Positions 26,616 to 35,188 of a stretch of DNA of 64,000 bases are shown piece by piece. A program made the translations under genes and the position numbers. Within the stretch, counting starts at the first letter, position 1, and each line of letters opens with the position of its first letter. The stretch covers positions 124,001 through 188,000 of the forward strand of contig NZ_JAALJI010000004.1 of assembly GCF_011064595.1 (NCBI RefSeq), given 5' to 3'. The stretch comes from Paludisphaera soli. GTDB taxonomy: Bacteria; Planctomycetota; Planctomycetia; Isosphaerales; Isosphaeraceae. The notes beneath the pieces are model-generated. The model did no database searches. It was not told the DNA's origin and saw only the letters and a list, made by a program, of their open reading frames with translations.

Positions 26616-27682
26616 GCGGGCGCCACGACGAGCCAGGAGCCGTATCCCCTTCCCCCCTGGTGGGGGAAGGTGGCCCGCAGGAGCGGATGAGGGGGACCAT
26701 CAAGGCGAACTGCGCGAGTCCGCAATGGGATCTTCGGGCCGCCCGTCACTCCGAAGGGTGTTCATGCTCGTCTTCCCCCTCATCCGGCCCTGCGGGCCAC
26801 CTTCCCCCGCCAGGGGGGAAGGGATGGTTCGTCAGAATCGCCGTGCTGGTCCTCCTGACGACGGTCTTCGCCGGCTCAGGCCTGGCGCAGACGACCTCGA
26901 AGGAAGCCCGCAAGCCTGCAGCCCCGTCGCGGTTGAACACTCCGGCGGCGGTCGTCGAGAAGCCCCCGGCCGAGGACGTCGAGCCCGCGCCGAGGAGTGC
27001 CGAGGCCCAGCCGCCGGCCCCGACGGATTTGACCCGCACGCTGCAGTCGGCGGTCCTGTTCGGCGCGGCCTCGCTGGCACCCGTAGCGCTCCTGATGATC
27101 ACGCCGTTCGTGCGGATCAACATCGTCCTGATCCTGCTGCGGCAGGCGCTGGGCAGCCCCCAGGTGCCGGGGAACCAGGTGCTCATGGCGCTGGCGCTGC
27201 TGCTGAGCGCCCTGGTCATGCGGCCGGTCGCGGAGCGGGTCTACGCCGAGGCCGTCGAGCCTTACATGGCCGGGAAGGCCGGCCCGGTCGAGGCCTGGAA
27301 CGCGGGGTCGAAACCGATCAAGAAGTTCATGGTCGATCAGATCGTCATGACCAACCACGGCGAGTACCTGACGACCCTTCACGATCGGGCCCGGGGCGGG
27401 ACCCCCGGCGCCGCCCAGCCGGAAGCCCCCGAGGACTTCGCGATCGGCGTGGTCGCCCCGGCCTACATCCTCAGCGAGCTGACGACGGCGCTGAAGATCG
27501 GCTTCCTGCTGTACCTGCCTTTCCTGGTCATCGACCTCGTGGTCTCGGCGGTGCTGGCGGCGATGGGCCTGTTCATGCTGCCGCCGACCCTGGTCTCGAC
27601 CCCCGCGAAGCTGATCGTCTTCGTGCTCGCCGACGGCTGGCTGCTGGTGGCCGACATGCTGCTCGCCGGCTTCTCGGTCTAG
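26612..27682 (+). CDS. fliP: flagellar export gate protein FliP, 5' end carrying a REP pair
   Basis: 356 residues from the ATG that overlaps the fliO stop. The conserved FliP core begins near residue 135 and matches through ALLMITPFVRINIVLILLRQ, GSPQVPGNQVLMALALLLSA, KKFMVDQIVM, APAYILSELTTALKIGFLLY and VLADGWLLVADMLLAGFSV. A signal peptide (VRIAVLVLLTTVFAGSGLAQ) sits at about 74-93, so the first 73 codons lie before it. They are mostly the inverted REP pair at 26644-26825, read through without a stop. A GTG at 26843 would remove the extension but has no good ribosome-binding site. The start is therefore uncertain. Confidence 0.88.
   Translation: MSGRHDEPGAVSPSPLVGEGGPQERMRGTIKANCASPQWDLRAARHSEGCSCSSSPSSGPAGHLPPPGGKGWFVRIAVLVLLTTVFAGSGLAQTTSKEARKPAAPSRLNTPAAVVEKPPAEDVEPAPRSAEAQPPAPTDLTRTLQSAVLFGAASLAPVALLMITPFVRINIVLILLRQALGSPQVPGNQVLMALALLLSALVMRPVAERVYAEAVEPYMAGKAGPVEAWNAGSKPIKKFMVDQIVMTNHGEYLTTLHDRARGGTPGAAQPEAPEDFAIGVVAPAYILSELTTALKIGFLLYLPFLVIDLVVSAVLAAMGLFMLPPTLVSTPAKLIVFVLADGWLLVADMLLAGFSV
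26644..26696 (+). repeat. REP-like dispersed repeat, copy A
   Basis: About 53 bases: a C-run/G-run palindrome with a short loop, then GGTGGCCCGCAGG and CGGATGAGGGGGA. It shares its full length with copy B in inverted orientation, 78 bases further on, and with copy C at 44709. It lies in the 5' part of fliP. Confidence 0.75.
26766..26825 (-). repeat. REP-like dispersed repeat, copy B
   Basis: Inverted relative to copy A. Besides the shared core it has the outer flank GAAGACGAG, also found (as GAGGACGAG) at copy C. A and B make a roughly 180-base inverted pair, like a REPIN/BIME unit. Confidence 0.75.
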
Positions 27683-27696
27683 AAGGGAGGCTCCAC

Positions 27697-27963
27697 GTGG
27701 ACATCAATCAGGCGATCGACTGGACCCGCGAGGCGCTCCGGCTCACGCTGCTGCTCGGCGGGCCGCTTCTGGCGGCGGCGCTGGCGGTCGGGCTGGCGGT
27801 GAACATCCTCCAGACCCTGACCCAGCTCAACGAGCCGGTCGTCGGCCTGGTCCCCCGGCTGGTGGCGGTGGTCCTGGCGACCCTGGTCCTGCTCCCCTGG
27901 CTCGCGGCCCGCTGGATCGACTTCACGGTCGACCTCATCGGCTCGATCCCGGATATGATCTGA
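27697..27963 (+). CDS. fliQ: flagellar export gate protein FliQ
   Basis: 88 residues from a GTG at 27697, with AAGGGAGG ending 6 bases before it. Two membrane helices with the FliQ pattern: AIDWTREALRLTLLLGGPLL, then AVNILQTLTQLNEPVVGLVP and VVLATLVLLPWL. FliQ subunits wrap the FliP-FliR helical gate. Begins 14 bases after fliP. Confidence 0.93.
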   Translation: MDINQAIDWTREALRLTLLLGGPLLAAALAVGLAVNILQTLTQLNEPVVGLVPRLVAVVLATLVLLPWLAARWIDFTVDLIGSIPDMI

Positions 27964-27988
27964 CCTCGATGCGAAGGACGGGGCCGCG

Positions 27989-28756
27989 ATGACCGACCTG
28001 CCGCTCGACGTCGGCTGGCTGACCGCCAACGGCGCGGCCTGCGCCCTGATCGCGGCGCGGTCGGCGGGCGTCTGCTTCACCGCCCCGGTGCTGGCCGCGC
28101 CGGGCGTCGACTGGCGGTTCCGCATCGTGCTGGCGCTACTGCTCGGGGCCTGGATGGCGCCCCTGGCCGCGCCGCTGGTCGGCACGCCGTCCTCGCCCTA
28201 CGGGCTGGGCTGGCTCGCGATCAACGAGGGGCTCGTCGGCGCCCTGATCGGGATGGCGGCGTCGCTCGTGGTCGCCGGGGCGAAGCAGGCGGGGGACATC
28301 GTGGCGGCGCAGGCGGGTCTGTCGACGGCCTCGCTGTTCGACCCCGAGTCGGGCGAGGAGCTGACGGCGCTGGGCCACCTCTACGGCCTGATCGCGATCG
28401 CCGCGTTCCTGGCGGTCGACGGCCCGCTGCGGATGACCGAGGCCCTGCTCCAGAGCTTCGAAACCGTCCCGGCCGGGCGGCTCGTCTTCGAGCGGTCGAC
28501 CGTGCAGGCGATGTTCGCGCAGGCGGCCGAGGCGCTCCAGCTGGCGGTCCGCGCGGCGGCGCCGCCGGCGGTCGCGCTGGCGACGGCCGGGGTTGCGCTG
28601 GGCTGGCTCGGCCGGCTCGCGCCGAGCGTCCCCTTGATGGCGCTCTCGCTGCCGATCCGCGCGGCCCTGGGCGTGCTGCTGGTGATGGCGGGCCTGGTCG
28701 CACTGACGGCCTGCCTGGAAGCCGCCTGGATGGACTGGGCGCGGGCCGGATTCTGA
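27989..28756 (+). CDS. fliR: flagellar export gate protein FliR
   Basis: 255 residues and about six membrane segments. FliR features include SAGVCFTAPVLAAPGVDWRF, the long helix INEGLVGALIGMAASLVVAG followed by AKQAGDIVAAQAGLS, and a polar FDPESGEELTALGHL loop. It completes the P5Q4R1 gate core. Follows fliQ by 25 bases. Length is normal for the family. Confidence 0.92.
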   Translation: MTDLPLDVGWLTANGAACALIAARSAGVCFTAPVLAAPGVDWRFRIVLALLLGAWMAPLAAPLVGTPSSPYGLGWLAINEGLVGALIGMAASLVVAGAKQAGDIVAAQAGLSTASLFDPESGEELTALGHLYGLIAIAAFLAVDGPLRMTEALLQSFETVPAGRLVFERSTVQAMFAQAAEALQLAVRAAAPPAVALATAGVALGWLGRLAPSVPLMALSLPIRAALGVLLVMAGLVALTACLEAAWMDWARAGF

Positions 28757-28786
28757 TCGAACGCGAGCGGAGGAGGGGAGGGCCCG

Positions 28787-29818
28787 ATGTCGGAAGATCG
28801 CACGCAGCCCGCGTCCCCGATGCGTCGCCAGCTCGCCCGCGAGCAGGGCCAGGCGGCCCACAGCCCCGAGCTGACCGCCGCCGCCGGCTGGCTCGTCGCG
28901 GTCTCGCTCCTGACCGCCTTTGAAACGCGATTGACCGGCTCCCTCGTCGCCCTGGTCCGCGCGCCGATGACCGGCCCCGCCGCACCTCTGGCCGACGCGG
29001 CCGACCTGGCCTGGGTCGTGCGCGACGCGGCGGCGGGGGTCGTCCTCCCGGTCGCCGCGGTGCTCGCCGGCTTCGCCCTGGGGGCCTTCGCGGCGCATCA
29101 ATTCCAGACCCGGGGGCTCTGGGCGCCGGCGCTGCTGGCTCCGGACCCCTCGCGGCTCTGGCGAGTCGGCCGCGGCGGCGGGTTCGGGATGAAGGTCGAG
29201 CGGGGCGTCTGGTCGGTGGCGAAGGCGCTGATCCTGTCGGCCGTCGCGGCCTGGGGCGTCCGCTCGCGCTGGGGGGCCCTGCAGGGGCTGAGCTTCCTGG
29301 ACTTCCCCGACGCCGCGCGGGGGGCGTTCGCGATCCTGACGGCGCCCGCCTGGGCGCTGGCGGCGGCGATGATCGCCGTCGGGCTCGTCGACTACGGCCT
29401 CCGCTTCGCGCGGTTCGAGGCCATGCTGCGGACGACGCCCGAGGAGCAGCGCGAGGACCTGAAGACGATCGAGGGGGACCCGAAGGTCCGGGCCTCGCGA
29501 CGGCGGCTCGCCCAGGCGCTGCGCGACGGCACGCCCGAGCTGCTCGAAGGGTCGTCGCTCGCCCTGCTGGGGGACGCCGGGCTGATCGTCGTCCTCGCCG
29601 GGGGCCCGCCGCCGCGCAAGGTGTTCGTGCGGGTCGTCGCGCGGGGGGCCGCGGCGCTGTCGATCCGCGGGGCGGCGGCGCGGTCGGGGCTGCCGATGGT
29701 CGACGCGGCGTCGCTCGCCCTGCGGATCGCCTCGCGGCCGGACGCCGGATCGCCGCGCGCGGCGGTCGCCGATCCGCTCCTGACCGCCCAGCTTCGCGGC
29801 GTCTGGCCGTCCGCCTGA
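28787..29818 (+). CDS. flhB: flagellar export switch protein FlhB lacking the NPTH cleavage motif
   Basis: 343 residues. Normal FlhB layout: a short basic start (PMRRQLAREQGQAAHSPEL), four membrane segments to about residue 215, and the cytoplasmic linker with EEQREDLKTIEGDPKVRASRR (about 228-248). The C-terminal domain still aligns (KVFVRVVARG, SGLPMVDAASLALRI). At the position of the self-cleaving NPTH loop, however, residues 266-276 read LIVVLAGGPPP, with no Asn-Pro-Thr-His anywhere. Canonical FlhB cleaves itself there to switch substrate specificity, so this protein should not. A clean stop and intact frame argue against simple decay. Confidence 0.88.
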   Translation: MSEDRTQPASPMRRQLAREQGQAAHSPELTAAAGWLVAVSLLTAFETRLTGSLVALVRAPMTGPAAPLADAADLAWVVRDAAAGVVLPVAAVLAGFALGAFAAHQFQTRGLWAPALLAPDPSRLWRVGRGGGFGMKVERGVWSVAKALILSAVAAWGVRSRWGALQGLSFLDFPDAARGAFAILTAPAWALAAAMIAVGLVDYGLRFARFEAMLRTTPEEQREDLKTIEGDPKVRASRRRLAQALRDGTPELLEGSSLALLGDAGLIVVLAGGPPPRKVFVRVVARGAAALSIRGAAARSGLPMVDAASLALRIASRPDAGSPRAAVADPLLTAQLRGVWPSA

Positions 29819-30073
29819 TCAGGCCGGCGAAACCCCGCCCGGGGGGGCTTTCGACCTGGACAGTCCGGGGCGATGGATGTATTGTCCCCGCACACATCAC
29901 GCGGGCCGATTCGGGCCTGCTGGAGACGGCTCGACCGGCCGCCCCCCTTCGCTCGCGACGGGTGGCCGAGGCGGGCGGATGGAAGGTTCCGGCGAGTGGG
30001 CGCGGGGCGTGGATCGCCCGCCGCGTCGGCGTGTGGATTTGGTGCGTCGTTCGGTCCGTTGGGAGTGGAATGG
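29819..30073. other. gap between flhB and flhA
   Basis: 255 bases with no gene. The flhA frame is open through part of it, but those codons read as Arg/Gly-rich noise. A GGGAG ribosome-binding site close to 30074 fixes the flhA start. Confidence 0.4.
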
Positions 30074-32338
30074 ATGCCCCCGTCGACTTCGGATCGTGCC
30101 GCCTCCGCCTGGCGGGCCGCCTCGGGGCTGGTCCTGCCGATCACCCTCGTCGGGGCGGTCCTGGTCTTCGTCGTGCCGGTCCCCCCGGAGCTGCTCGACC
30201 TCCTGCTGGCGGCGAACCTGACGCTCGCCGTCCTGGTCCTGCTGACGACCCTGGCGATCCGATCGCCGCAGGAGTTCAGCGCCTTCCCGACGATCCTGCT
30301 GACGACCACGCTCACCCGGCTGGTCCTGAACGTCGCCACGACGCGGCTGATCCTCACCCGAGGGGCCGAGCACGGCGCCGACGCGGCCGGCTCGGTGATC
30401 CGGGCGTTCGGCGAGTTCGTCGCCGGCGACCAGGTCCTCGTGGGGGTGATCCTGTTCTCGATCCTGGTGGTCATCCAGTTCGTCGTCATCACCAAGGGCG
30501 CCACGCGGATCAGCGAGGTCGCCGCGCGGTTCATGCTCGACGGCCTGCCCGGCCGCCAGATGGCGATCGACTCCGACCTCCATGCCGGCCTAATCGACCA
30601 GCGCCAGGCCCAGGCCCGGCGCGACGAGGTCTATCGCCAGGCCGACTTCTTCGGGGCGATGGACGGGGCCGGCAAGTTCGTCCGGGGCGACGCCGTGGCG
30701 GGCGTGGTCATCCTGCTGGTCAACGTCGCCGGCGGGCTGTTCATCGGCGTGGTCCAGAACGGCATGGCCGTGGGCGAGGCCGTCGAGGTGTTCACCAAGC
30801 TGACGATCGGCGACGGCCTGGTGAGCCAGGTCCCGGCGTTCCTGATCTCGCTGGCGGCGGGCCTGATCGTCACGCGGTCCTCGTCGGCCAGCGACATCGG
30901 CCGCGACGTGGTCGGTCAGCTCACGACGAACCCGGCCGTGCTGGGCGTCTCGTCGGCCTTCCTCGGCCTGCTCGCGTTCACGCCGCTCCCCAAGATCCCG
31001 CTCCTGGCCCTCTCGGGCGTCCTCGGCTGGCGGGCCTATCGCCTGCGAGGCTCGACGCCGATCGAGGCGGAGGAGGCCGAGCCCGAGGCCCGTCCGGCTC
31101 CGCGACGGTCGCCATCACGCGCCGACGCCCCCGAAACCGCCCGGCCGACCGCCGCGACGACCCCCGCGACGCCGGCTCCGGACGTGCGGCCGGAACCCGC
31201 CCGCTCCTCGGGCGACCCGACGTCGGACGACATGGAGAACCTCCTGCACGTCGACCTGCTGGAGCTGGAGATCGGCTACCGGCTCATCAGCCTGGCCGAC
31301 TCGACGCGGGGCGGCAACCTGCTGGAGCGGCTGCGGACCGTCCGCCAGAACGTGGCCCGCGAGCTGGGCCTGATCGTCCCTCAGGTGCGCATCCACGACG
31401 AGATCGGGCTCTCGGCGCACGAGTACCGGGTGAAGATCCGGGGCACGGTGGTCGGCGGCGGGTCGGCTTACGCCGGCCGCTTGCTGGCGATCCCTCCGGC
31501 CGACGCCGCCGAGCCCCCCGAGGGCCGCGAGGCGGTCGACCCCGCGAGCGGGCGGGCCGCCGTCTGGATCCACGCCGAGGGCCGCGAGGTCGCCGAGCTG
31601 GCCGGCTGCCGGATCCTCGAAGCCTCGGCCGTCGTCGCCTCCCACTTCGGCGAGATCGTCCGCAGCCACGCCGACGAGCTGCTCACCCGCGACCAGATCG
31701 AACGCCTGCTCGACCGGGTGCGGACCACCGCCCCCACGCTGGCCAACGAGGTCGTCCCCGGGCTTCTCCGCCCCGGCGAGCTGCAGCGGCTGCTGCAGAA
31801 CCTCCTCCGCGAGCAGGTGAGCATCCGCGACCTGGAGACGATCCTGGAGACCCTGGCCGTGCACGCCGGCAAGACCAAGGACGTCGAGCCGCTGACCGAG
31901 CTGACCCGCCAGAGCCTGGCGCGGCAGATCACCGAGAGCCACCGCTCGGTCGACGGCCGGATCCGCGTGGTCACCCTGTCGCAGGACCTCAACTCCCGGC
32001 TCTCGATCGTGGCGGGCCAGTCCGAGGCGCACCCCTCTGAGGCCCTGGGCGACGAGACCGTCCGGAGCATCCTCCGCGCCGTGGCGCAGGGGGTCGGAGC
32101 CCTGGTCGACGCCGGCCTGCCGCCGATCGTCCTGACCTCGGCCCCGGCCCGCGCCGTGCTCAAGGACCTGACCCGGGCCGACCTGCCCCGGCTGGTCGTC
32201 CTCAGCCAGCGCGAGATCCCCCGCGACACGCCCGTCGAGGTCCTGGGGACGATCGTCGAGGAGCCCGCCGAGGGCGACGACGCGGCCGAGCCGGCCGTCG
32301 ATCCGGTGACGTTCGCGACGACCGAGGCGTTCGCATGA
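30074..32338 (+). CDS. flhA: flagellar export platform protein FlhA
   Basis: 754 residues from ATG 30074 (GGGAG 8 bases before). Eight membrane segments in the first half contain the FHIPEP-family signature TRLVLNVATTRLIL, the loop FMLDGLPGRQMAIDSDLHAG with the Asp that couples export to the proton gradient, and DFFGAMDGAGKFVRGDA. An Ala/Pro-rich linker (about 335-385) leads to the soluble nonameric ring domain: LEIGYRLISLADSTRGGNLL, VRIHDEIGLSAHEYRVKI, and TLSQDLNSRLSI near the end. The linker is longer than usual; otherwise it is canonical. The stop overlaps the flhF ATG. Confidence 0.95.
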   Translation: MPPSTSDRAASAWRAASGLVLPITLVGAVLVFVVPVPPELLDLLLAANLTLAVLVLLTTLAIRSPQEFSAFPTILLTTTLTRLVLNVATTRLILTRGAEHGADAAGSVIRAFGEFVAGDQVLVGVILFSILVVIQFVVITKGATRISEVAARFMLDGLPGRQMAIDSDLHAGLIDQRQAQARRDEVYRQADFFGAMDGAGKFVRGDAVAGVVILLVNVAGGLFIGVVQNGMAVGEAVEVFTKLTIGDGLVSQVPAFLISLAAGLIVTRSSSASDIGRDVVGQLTTNPAVLGVSSAFLGLLAFTPLPKIPLLALSGVLGWRAYRLRGSTPIEAEEAEPEARPAPRRSPSRADAPETARPTAATTPATPAPDVRPEPARSSGDPTSDDMENLLHVDLLELEIGYRLISLADSTRGGNLLERLRTVRQNVARELGLIVPQVRIHDEIGLSAHEYRVKIRGTVVGGGSAYAGRLLAIPPADAAEPPEGREAVDPASGRAAVWIHAEGREVAELAGCRILEASAVVASHFGEIVRSHADELLTRDQIERLLDRVRTTAPTLANEVVPGLLRPGELQRLLQNLLREQVSIRDLETILETLAVHAGKTKDVEPLTELTRQSLARQITESHRSVDGRIRVVTLSQDLNSRLSIVAGQSEAHPSEALGDETVRSILRAVAQGVGALVDAGLPPIVLTSAPARAVLKDLTRADLPRLVVLSQREIPRDTPVEVLGTIVEEPAEGDDAAEPAVDPVTFATTEAFA

Positions 32339-33468
32339 TCGGCGAGCGGCCCGCAAGCCGGGCGAAAGAGGGGGAAGCGGCCGCCAGGACCTACCGAGGC
32401 CGGACGATGCGGGAGGCGCTGGCGCGGGTGCGCCGGGACCTCGGCGGCGACGCCGTGATCCTCGCCGCCCGCGAGGTCCGCCGCCGCCGGTTGTTCGGCC
32501 TGTCGGCCCGCGACACGGTCGAGGTGGACGCCTCCTCGCCCTCGTCGGAATGGGTCGCGGCCCCCGCCCCCGCCAGGCCCCCGAGGGGGCTCCCGGGCGA
32601 CCTGGGCCGGGTCCACGCGATGGTCGGCGAGCTGAGCCGACGCGGCCTGATGGAGCAGTGGTCGCCCGACCTCCCGGCCGAGCTGGCCTCAACCTACGCC
32701 CGCCTCCTGGAGGCCGACGCGCCGGAGCCCTCGGCTCGGGCCCTCGTCCTGGAGGCCGCGCGGGCCTCGGGGCCGGAGGACCTGCGGACGCCCGCCTCGG
32801 CCCTGGCGGCCGTCCGGCGCGTCCTGGAGGACTCGCTGGCCGTCGCGCCGCCGATCCGGGCGGTCGCGGGCCTGCGACGGGTCGCGGCCCTGGTCGGGCC
32901 GACGGGGGTGGGCAAGACGACGACCATCGCCAAGCTCGCCGCGACGCTCAAGCTCCGCCGCGGGGTGAAGGTCGGGCTGCTCACGGTCGACGCCTATCGG
33001 ATCGCCGCCGTGGAACAGCTCCGGACCTACGCCGAGATCCTCGACGTGCCCCTGGCCGTCGCCGACGAGCCCGAGGCCGCCCGCCGCGCGCTCGACGACC
33101 TGGGGCCGCTGGACGTGGTCCTCGTGGACACGGCCGGCCGCAGCCCTCGCGACCGCGAGCGGATCGGCGAGCTGGGCGAGCTGCTGGCCCGCCTACGCCC
33201 CGACGAGGTCCACCTGGTCCTGGCCGCCTCCACCTCGCGCCGGAGCCTGCGAGCCGCGGCCGACCTGTTCGCCCCGGCCCGGCCCGACCGCTTGATCTTG
33301 ACCAAGCTCGACGAAGCCGAGACTCTAGGGCCGCTGCTGGCGGTCCTGGGTCGCTCCGACCCCCCGGTCGGCTACCTGACCACCGGCCAGGCCGTCCCCG
33401 ACGACATCGAGCCCGCCGCCCGCGGCCGGCTCGCCCGCCTGATCCTGGGCGAGGAGTCGGCGGGATGA
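32335..33468 (+). CDS. flhF: flagellar SRP-type GTPase FlhF
   Basis: 377 residues; the ATG lies within the flhA stop (ATGA). An N-terminal B domain begins RGRTMREALARVRRDLGGDA, then an N-domain helical bundle (about 90-180), then the SRP-GTPase G domain: GPTGVGKTTTIAKLAA, DAYRIAAVEQLRTYAE, DTAGRSPRDRERIGEL, LTKLDEAETLGPLLAV. FlhF dimers set where and how many flagella form. Their GTPase is switched on by the N-terminal peptide of FlhG, and the downstream small gene supplies just that motif. Confidence 0.94.
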   Translation: MIGERPASRAKEGEAAARTYRGRTMREALARVRRDLGGDAVILAAREVRRRRLFGLSARDTVEVDASSPSSEWVAAPAPARPPRGLPGDLGRVHAMVGELSRRGLMEQWSPDLPAELASTYARLLEADAPEPSARALVLEAARASGPEDLRTPASALAAVRRVLEDSLAVAPPIRAVAGLRRVAALVGPTGVGKTTTIAKLAATLKLRRGVKVGLLTVDAYRIAAVEQLRTYAEILDVPLAVADEPEAARRALDDLGPLDVVLVDTAGRSPRDRERIGELGELLARLRPDEVHLVLAASTSRRSLRAAADLFAPARPDRLILTKLDEAETLGPLLAVLGRSDPPVGYLTTGQAVPDDIEPAARGRLARLILGEESAG

Positions 33469-33536
33469 CCCCGGCCGAGACCCGATCGCGCAGCCGTCCC
33501 GCGTCCCTTCCGCCGCGTCCTTCACGGAGGCGTCCC

Positions 33537-33737
33537 ATGAACGACCAAGCCGAGAGCCTGAGACGACTGGTCCGAGCCCATCGGGATTGGGAACGGCTGA
33601 CGGCCGCCCCCCCGACGGCCCCTCGGCCCGACGCCGACCGCGAAGGTTCGGCCTCGCGGGACGCCCCCCGGCGTGCCGGCGCGACCTCGGCCCCGGCCCC
33701 CCGGGCCGGCCGCGGAGACTCGCGAAACCCGAGGTGA
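33537..33737 (+). CDS. mini-FlhG: stand-alone DQAxxLR FlhF-activator peptide
   Basis: 66 residues from ATG 33537, with GGAGG 6 bases upstream. An ATG at 33465 overlapping the flhF stop is also in frame. The protein opens MNDQAESLRRLVRAHRDWER. DQAESLR fits DQAxxLR, the conserved N-terminal motif of FlhG (YlxH) that activates the FlhF GTPase. In normal operons flhG follows flhF and encodes this peptide joined to a MinD/ParA ATPase of about 250 residues. Here the remaining 45 residues are a disordered Ala/Pro/Arg tail and the frame ends. No ParA motif occurs in any frame before fliA. Confidence 0.7.
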   Translation: MNDQAESLRRLVRAHRDWERLTAAPPTAPRPDADREGSASRDAPRRAGATSAPAPRAGRGDSRNPR

Positions 33738-34048
33738 ACGCCGAGGCCGGGCCGGCCGCGACCAGGGATGGGTGGGATCGGGCCCGATCGGCGGATTGTT
33801 CGGATTCTTCGGACGGCGAGGCTCAAGACGAATGGGCGGGTCGTCCGATGAGTAATGAGGATCGAGTTCCTTGAATGGCGAGGGGCATGGGGCGGCGGCC
33901 CCGGCCGACGCGGCCCGAATCCCCGGCGGGGCGGGCGGGCGGATCGGACGGGACGCCCCGCGATCGCCGGCGGACGGGATCCTCGTCCCTTCCTCGGAGG
34001 CCGCACAGGGATGTGCGCCCCCCTCGCGCAGCCGACACGGAGGTCAGG
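33738..34048. other. gap between mini-flhG and fliA
   Basis: 311 bases. I looked for the missing FlhG ATPase (KGGVGKS, DTPAG-like motifs) and found none. Frames open here are Arg/Gly/Pro-rich without a credible start. It may hold a promoter for fliA. Confidence 0.45.
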
Positions 34049-34825
34049 ATGTCAACCAAGGTGGATGTGGATGTGACGGAACTCTGGCGGGAGTTCAAGG
34101 AACAGCCCACCACGGAGATGCGGAACCAGTTGGTCGAGCGCTACTTGGCCCTGGTCAAGTACAACGCGGAACGCATCTGGCAGCGCCTGCCCGAGGGGGT
34201 CGACCTCGACGACCTGATCTCGGCCGGCGTCTTCGGCCTGATGGACGCGATCGACGCCTTCGACCTGACGCGCGGCGTCAAGTTCGAGACCTACTGCGTC
34301 CCGCGGATCCGGGGGGCCATGCTCGACGAGCTGCGGACGATGGACTGGGTCCCCCGGCTCGTCCGATCCAAGGCCACCAAGATGGAGGAGGCCCGCAAGG
34401 AGCTGGAGGCCCGGCACGGCCGGCCCCCCACCCCCGCGGAGCTGGCCGAGCGCCTCGGCCTGCCGATGGAGGAGTTCGACAAGATGGCGTCCGACGCCAA
34501 CGCCGTCGGCCTCATCTCGCTCAACAAGAAGTGGTACGAGACCGACAGCTACAAGGACGTCCGCGAGATCGACATCCTCGAGGACAAGAAGGGGGAGGAC
34601 CCCACCCGGCGTCTCCAGCGCAAGGACCTGATGCGCATGGTGACCAAGGGGCTCAACCGCAACGAGCGCCTCATCATCATCCTCTACTATTATGAAGAGT
34701 TGACGATGAAGGAGATCGGCGCCACGCTCGACCTGAGCGAGTCGCGGGTCTCGCAGATGCACTCGTCGATCATCCAGCGGCTGCAGTCGCAGCTCTCGCA
34801 GCGCCGCCCCGAGTTCGGGACCTGA
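34049..34825 (+). CDS. fliA: flagellar sigma factor FliA/WhiG (sigma-28)
   Basis: 258 residues from ATG 34049 (GGAGG 5 bases before). Directs RNA polymerase to late flagellar promoters. Region 2 reads RLPEGVDLDDLISAGVFGLM and AFDLTRGVKFETYCVPRIRG. Region 3 includes RHGRPPTPAELAERLGL. Region 4 includes RLIIILYYYEELTMKEIGAT and LSESRVSQMHSSIIQRL. Normal length for the family. Last gene of the flagellar run. Confidence 0.94.
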   Translation: MSTKVDVDVTELWREFKEQPTTEMRNQLVERYLALVKYNAERIWQRLPEGVDLDDLISAGVFGLMDAIDAFDLTRGVKFETYCVPRIRGAMLDELRTMDWVPRLVRSKATKMEEARKELEARHGRPPTPAELAERLGLPMEEFDKMASDANAVGLISLNKKWYETDSYKDVREIDILEDKKGEDPTRRLQRKDLMRMVTKGLNRNERLIIILYYYEELTMKEIGATLDLSESRVSQMHSSIIQRLQSQLSQRRPEFGT

Positions 34826-35188
34826 CCCGCCGAGGTCCCGCCTCGACCCGATCCGGCCGCCGCGCCGGACGAGTCGCGAGCCCGAGCACGGCTGCGTCGG
34901 GCCCCCGGCCGTCCCGCGCCGATCCGATCCCCTCCGAACCGAATCGATCCGATCCGCCGAGCCCGCCCCCCGGCTCTCGGGAGAACCCCGAAGGCCGAGG
35001 GGCGGTCCCGCGCGCGGCGGCGCGTCGTTCCCAGGCCCCGGCGCTTCAATTCCCCGTCGGCCCGACTTAGAATGGGAGCCGCGAAGCCATCCGCCCTCGA
35101 TCGACCGTCGGGCGCGCCGCGGGGACGGTCCCGGGCGCCCGCCGCCCTCGACGGCTCCCCCTCGTCCCGATTCGGGTGCCCGACGATT
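34826..35188. other. intergenic region after fliA
   Basis: 363 bases with a cluster of GATCCGAT/CGATCC words around 34918-34960. A TAGAAT hexamer at 35068-35073 could be the -10 of the next gene; no good -35 was seen. No gene recognised. Confidence 0.35.
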
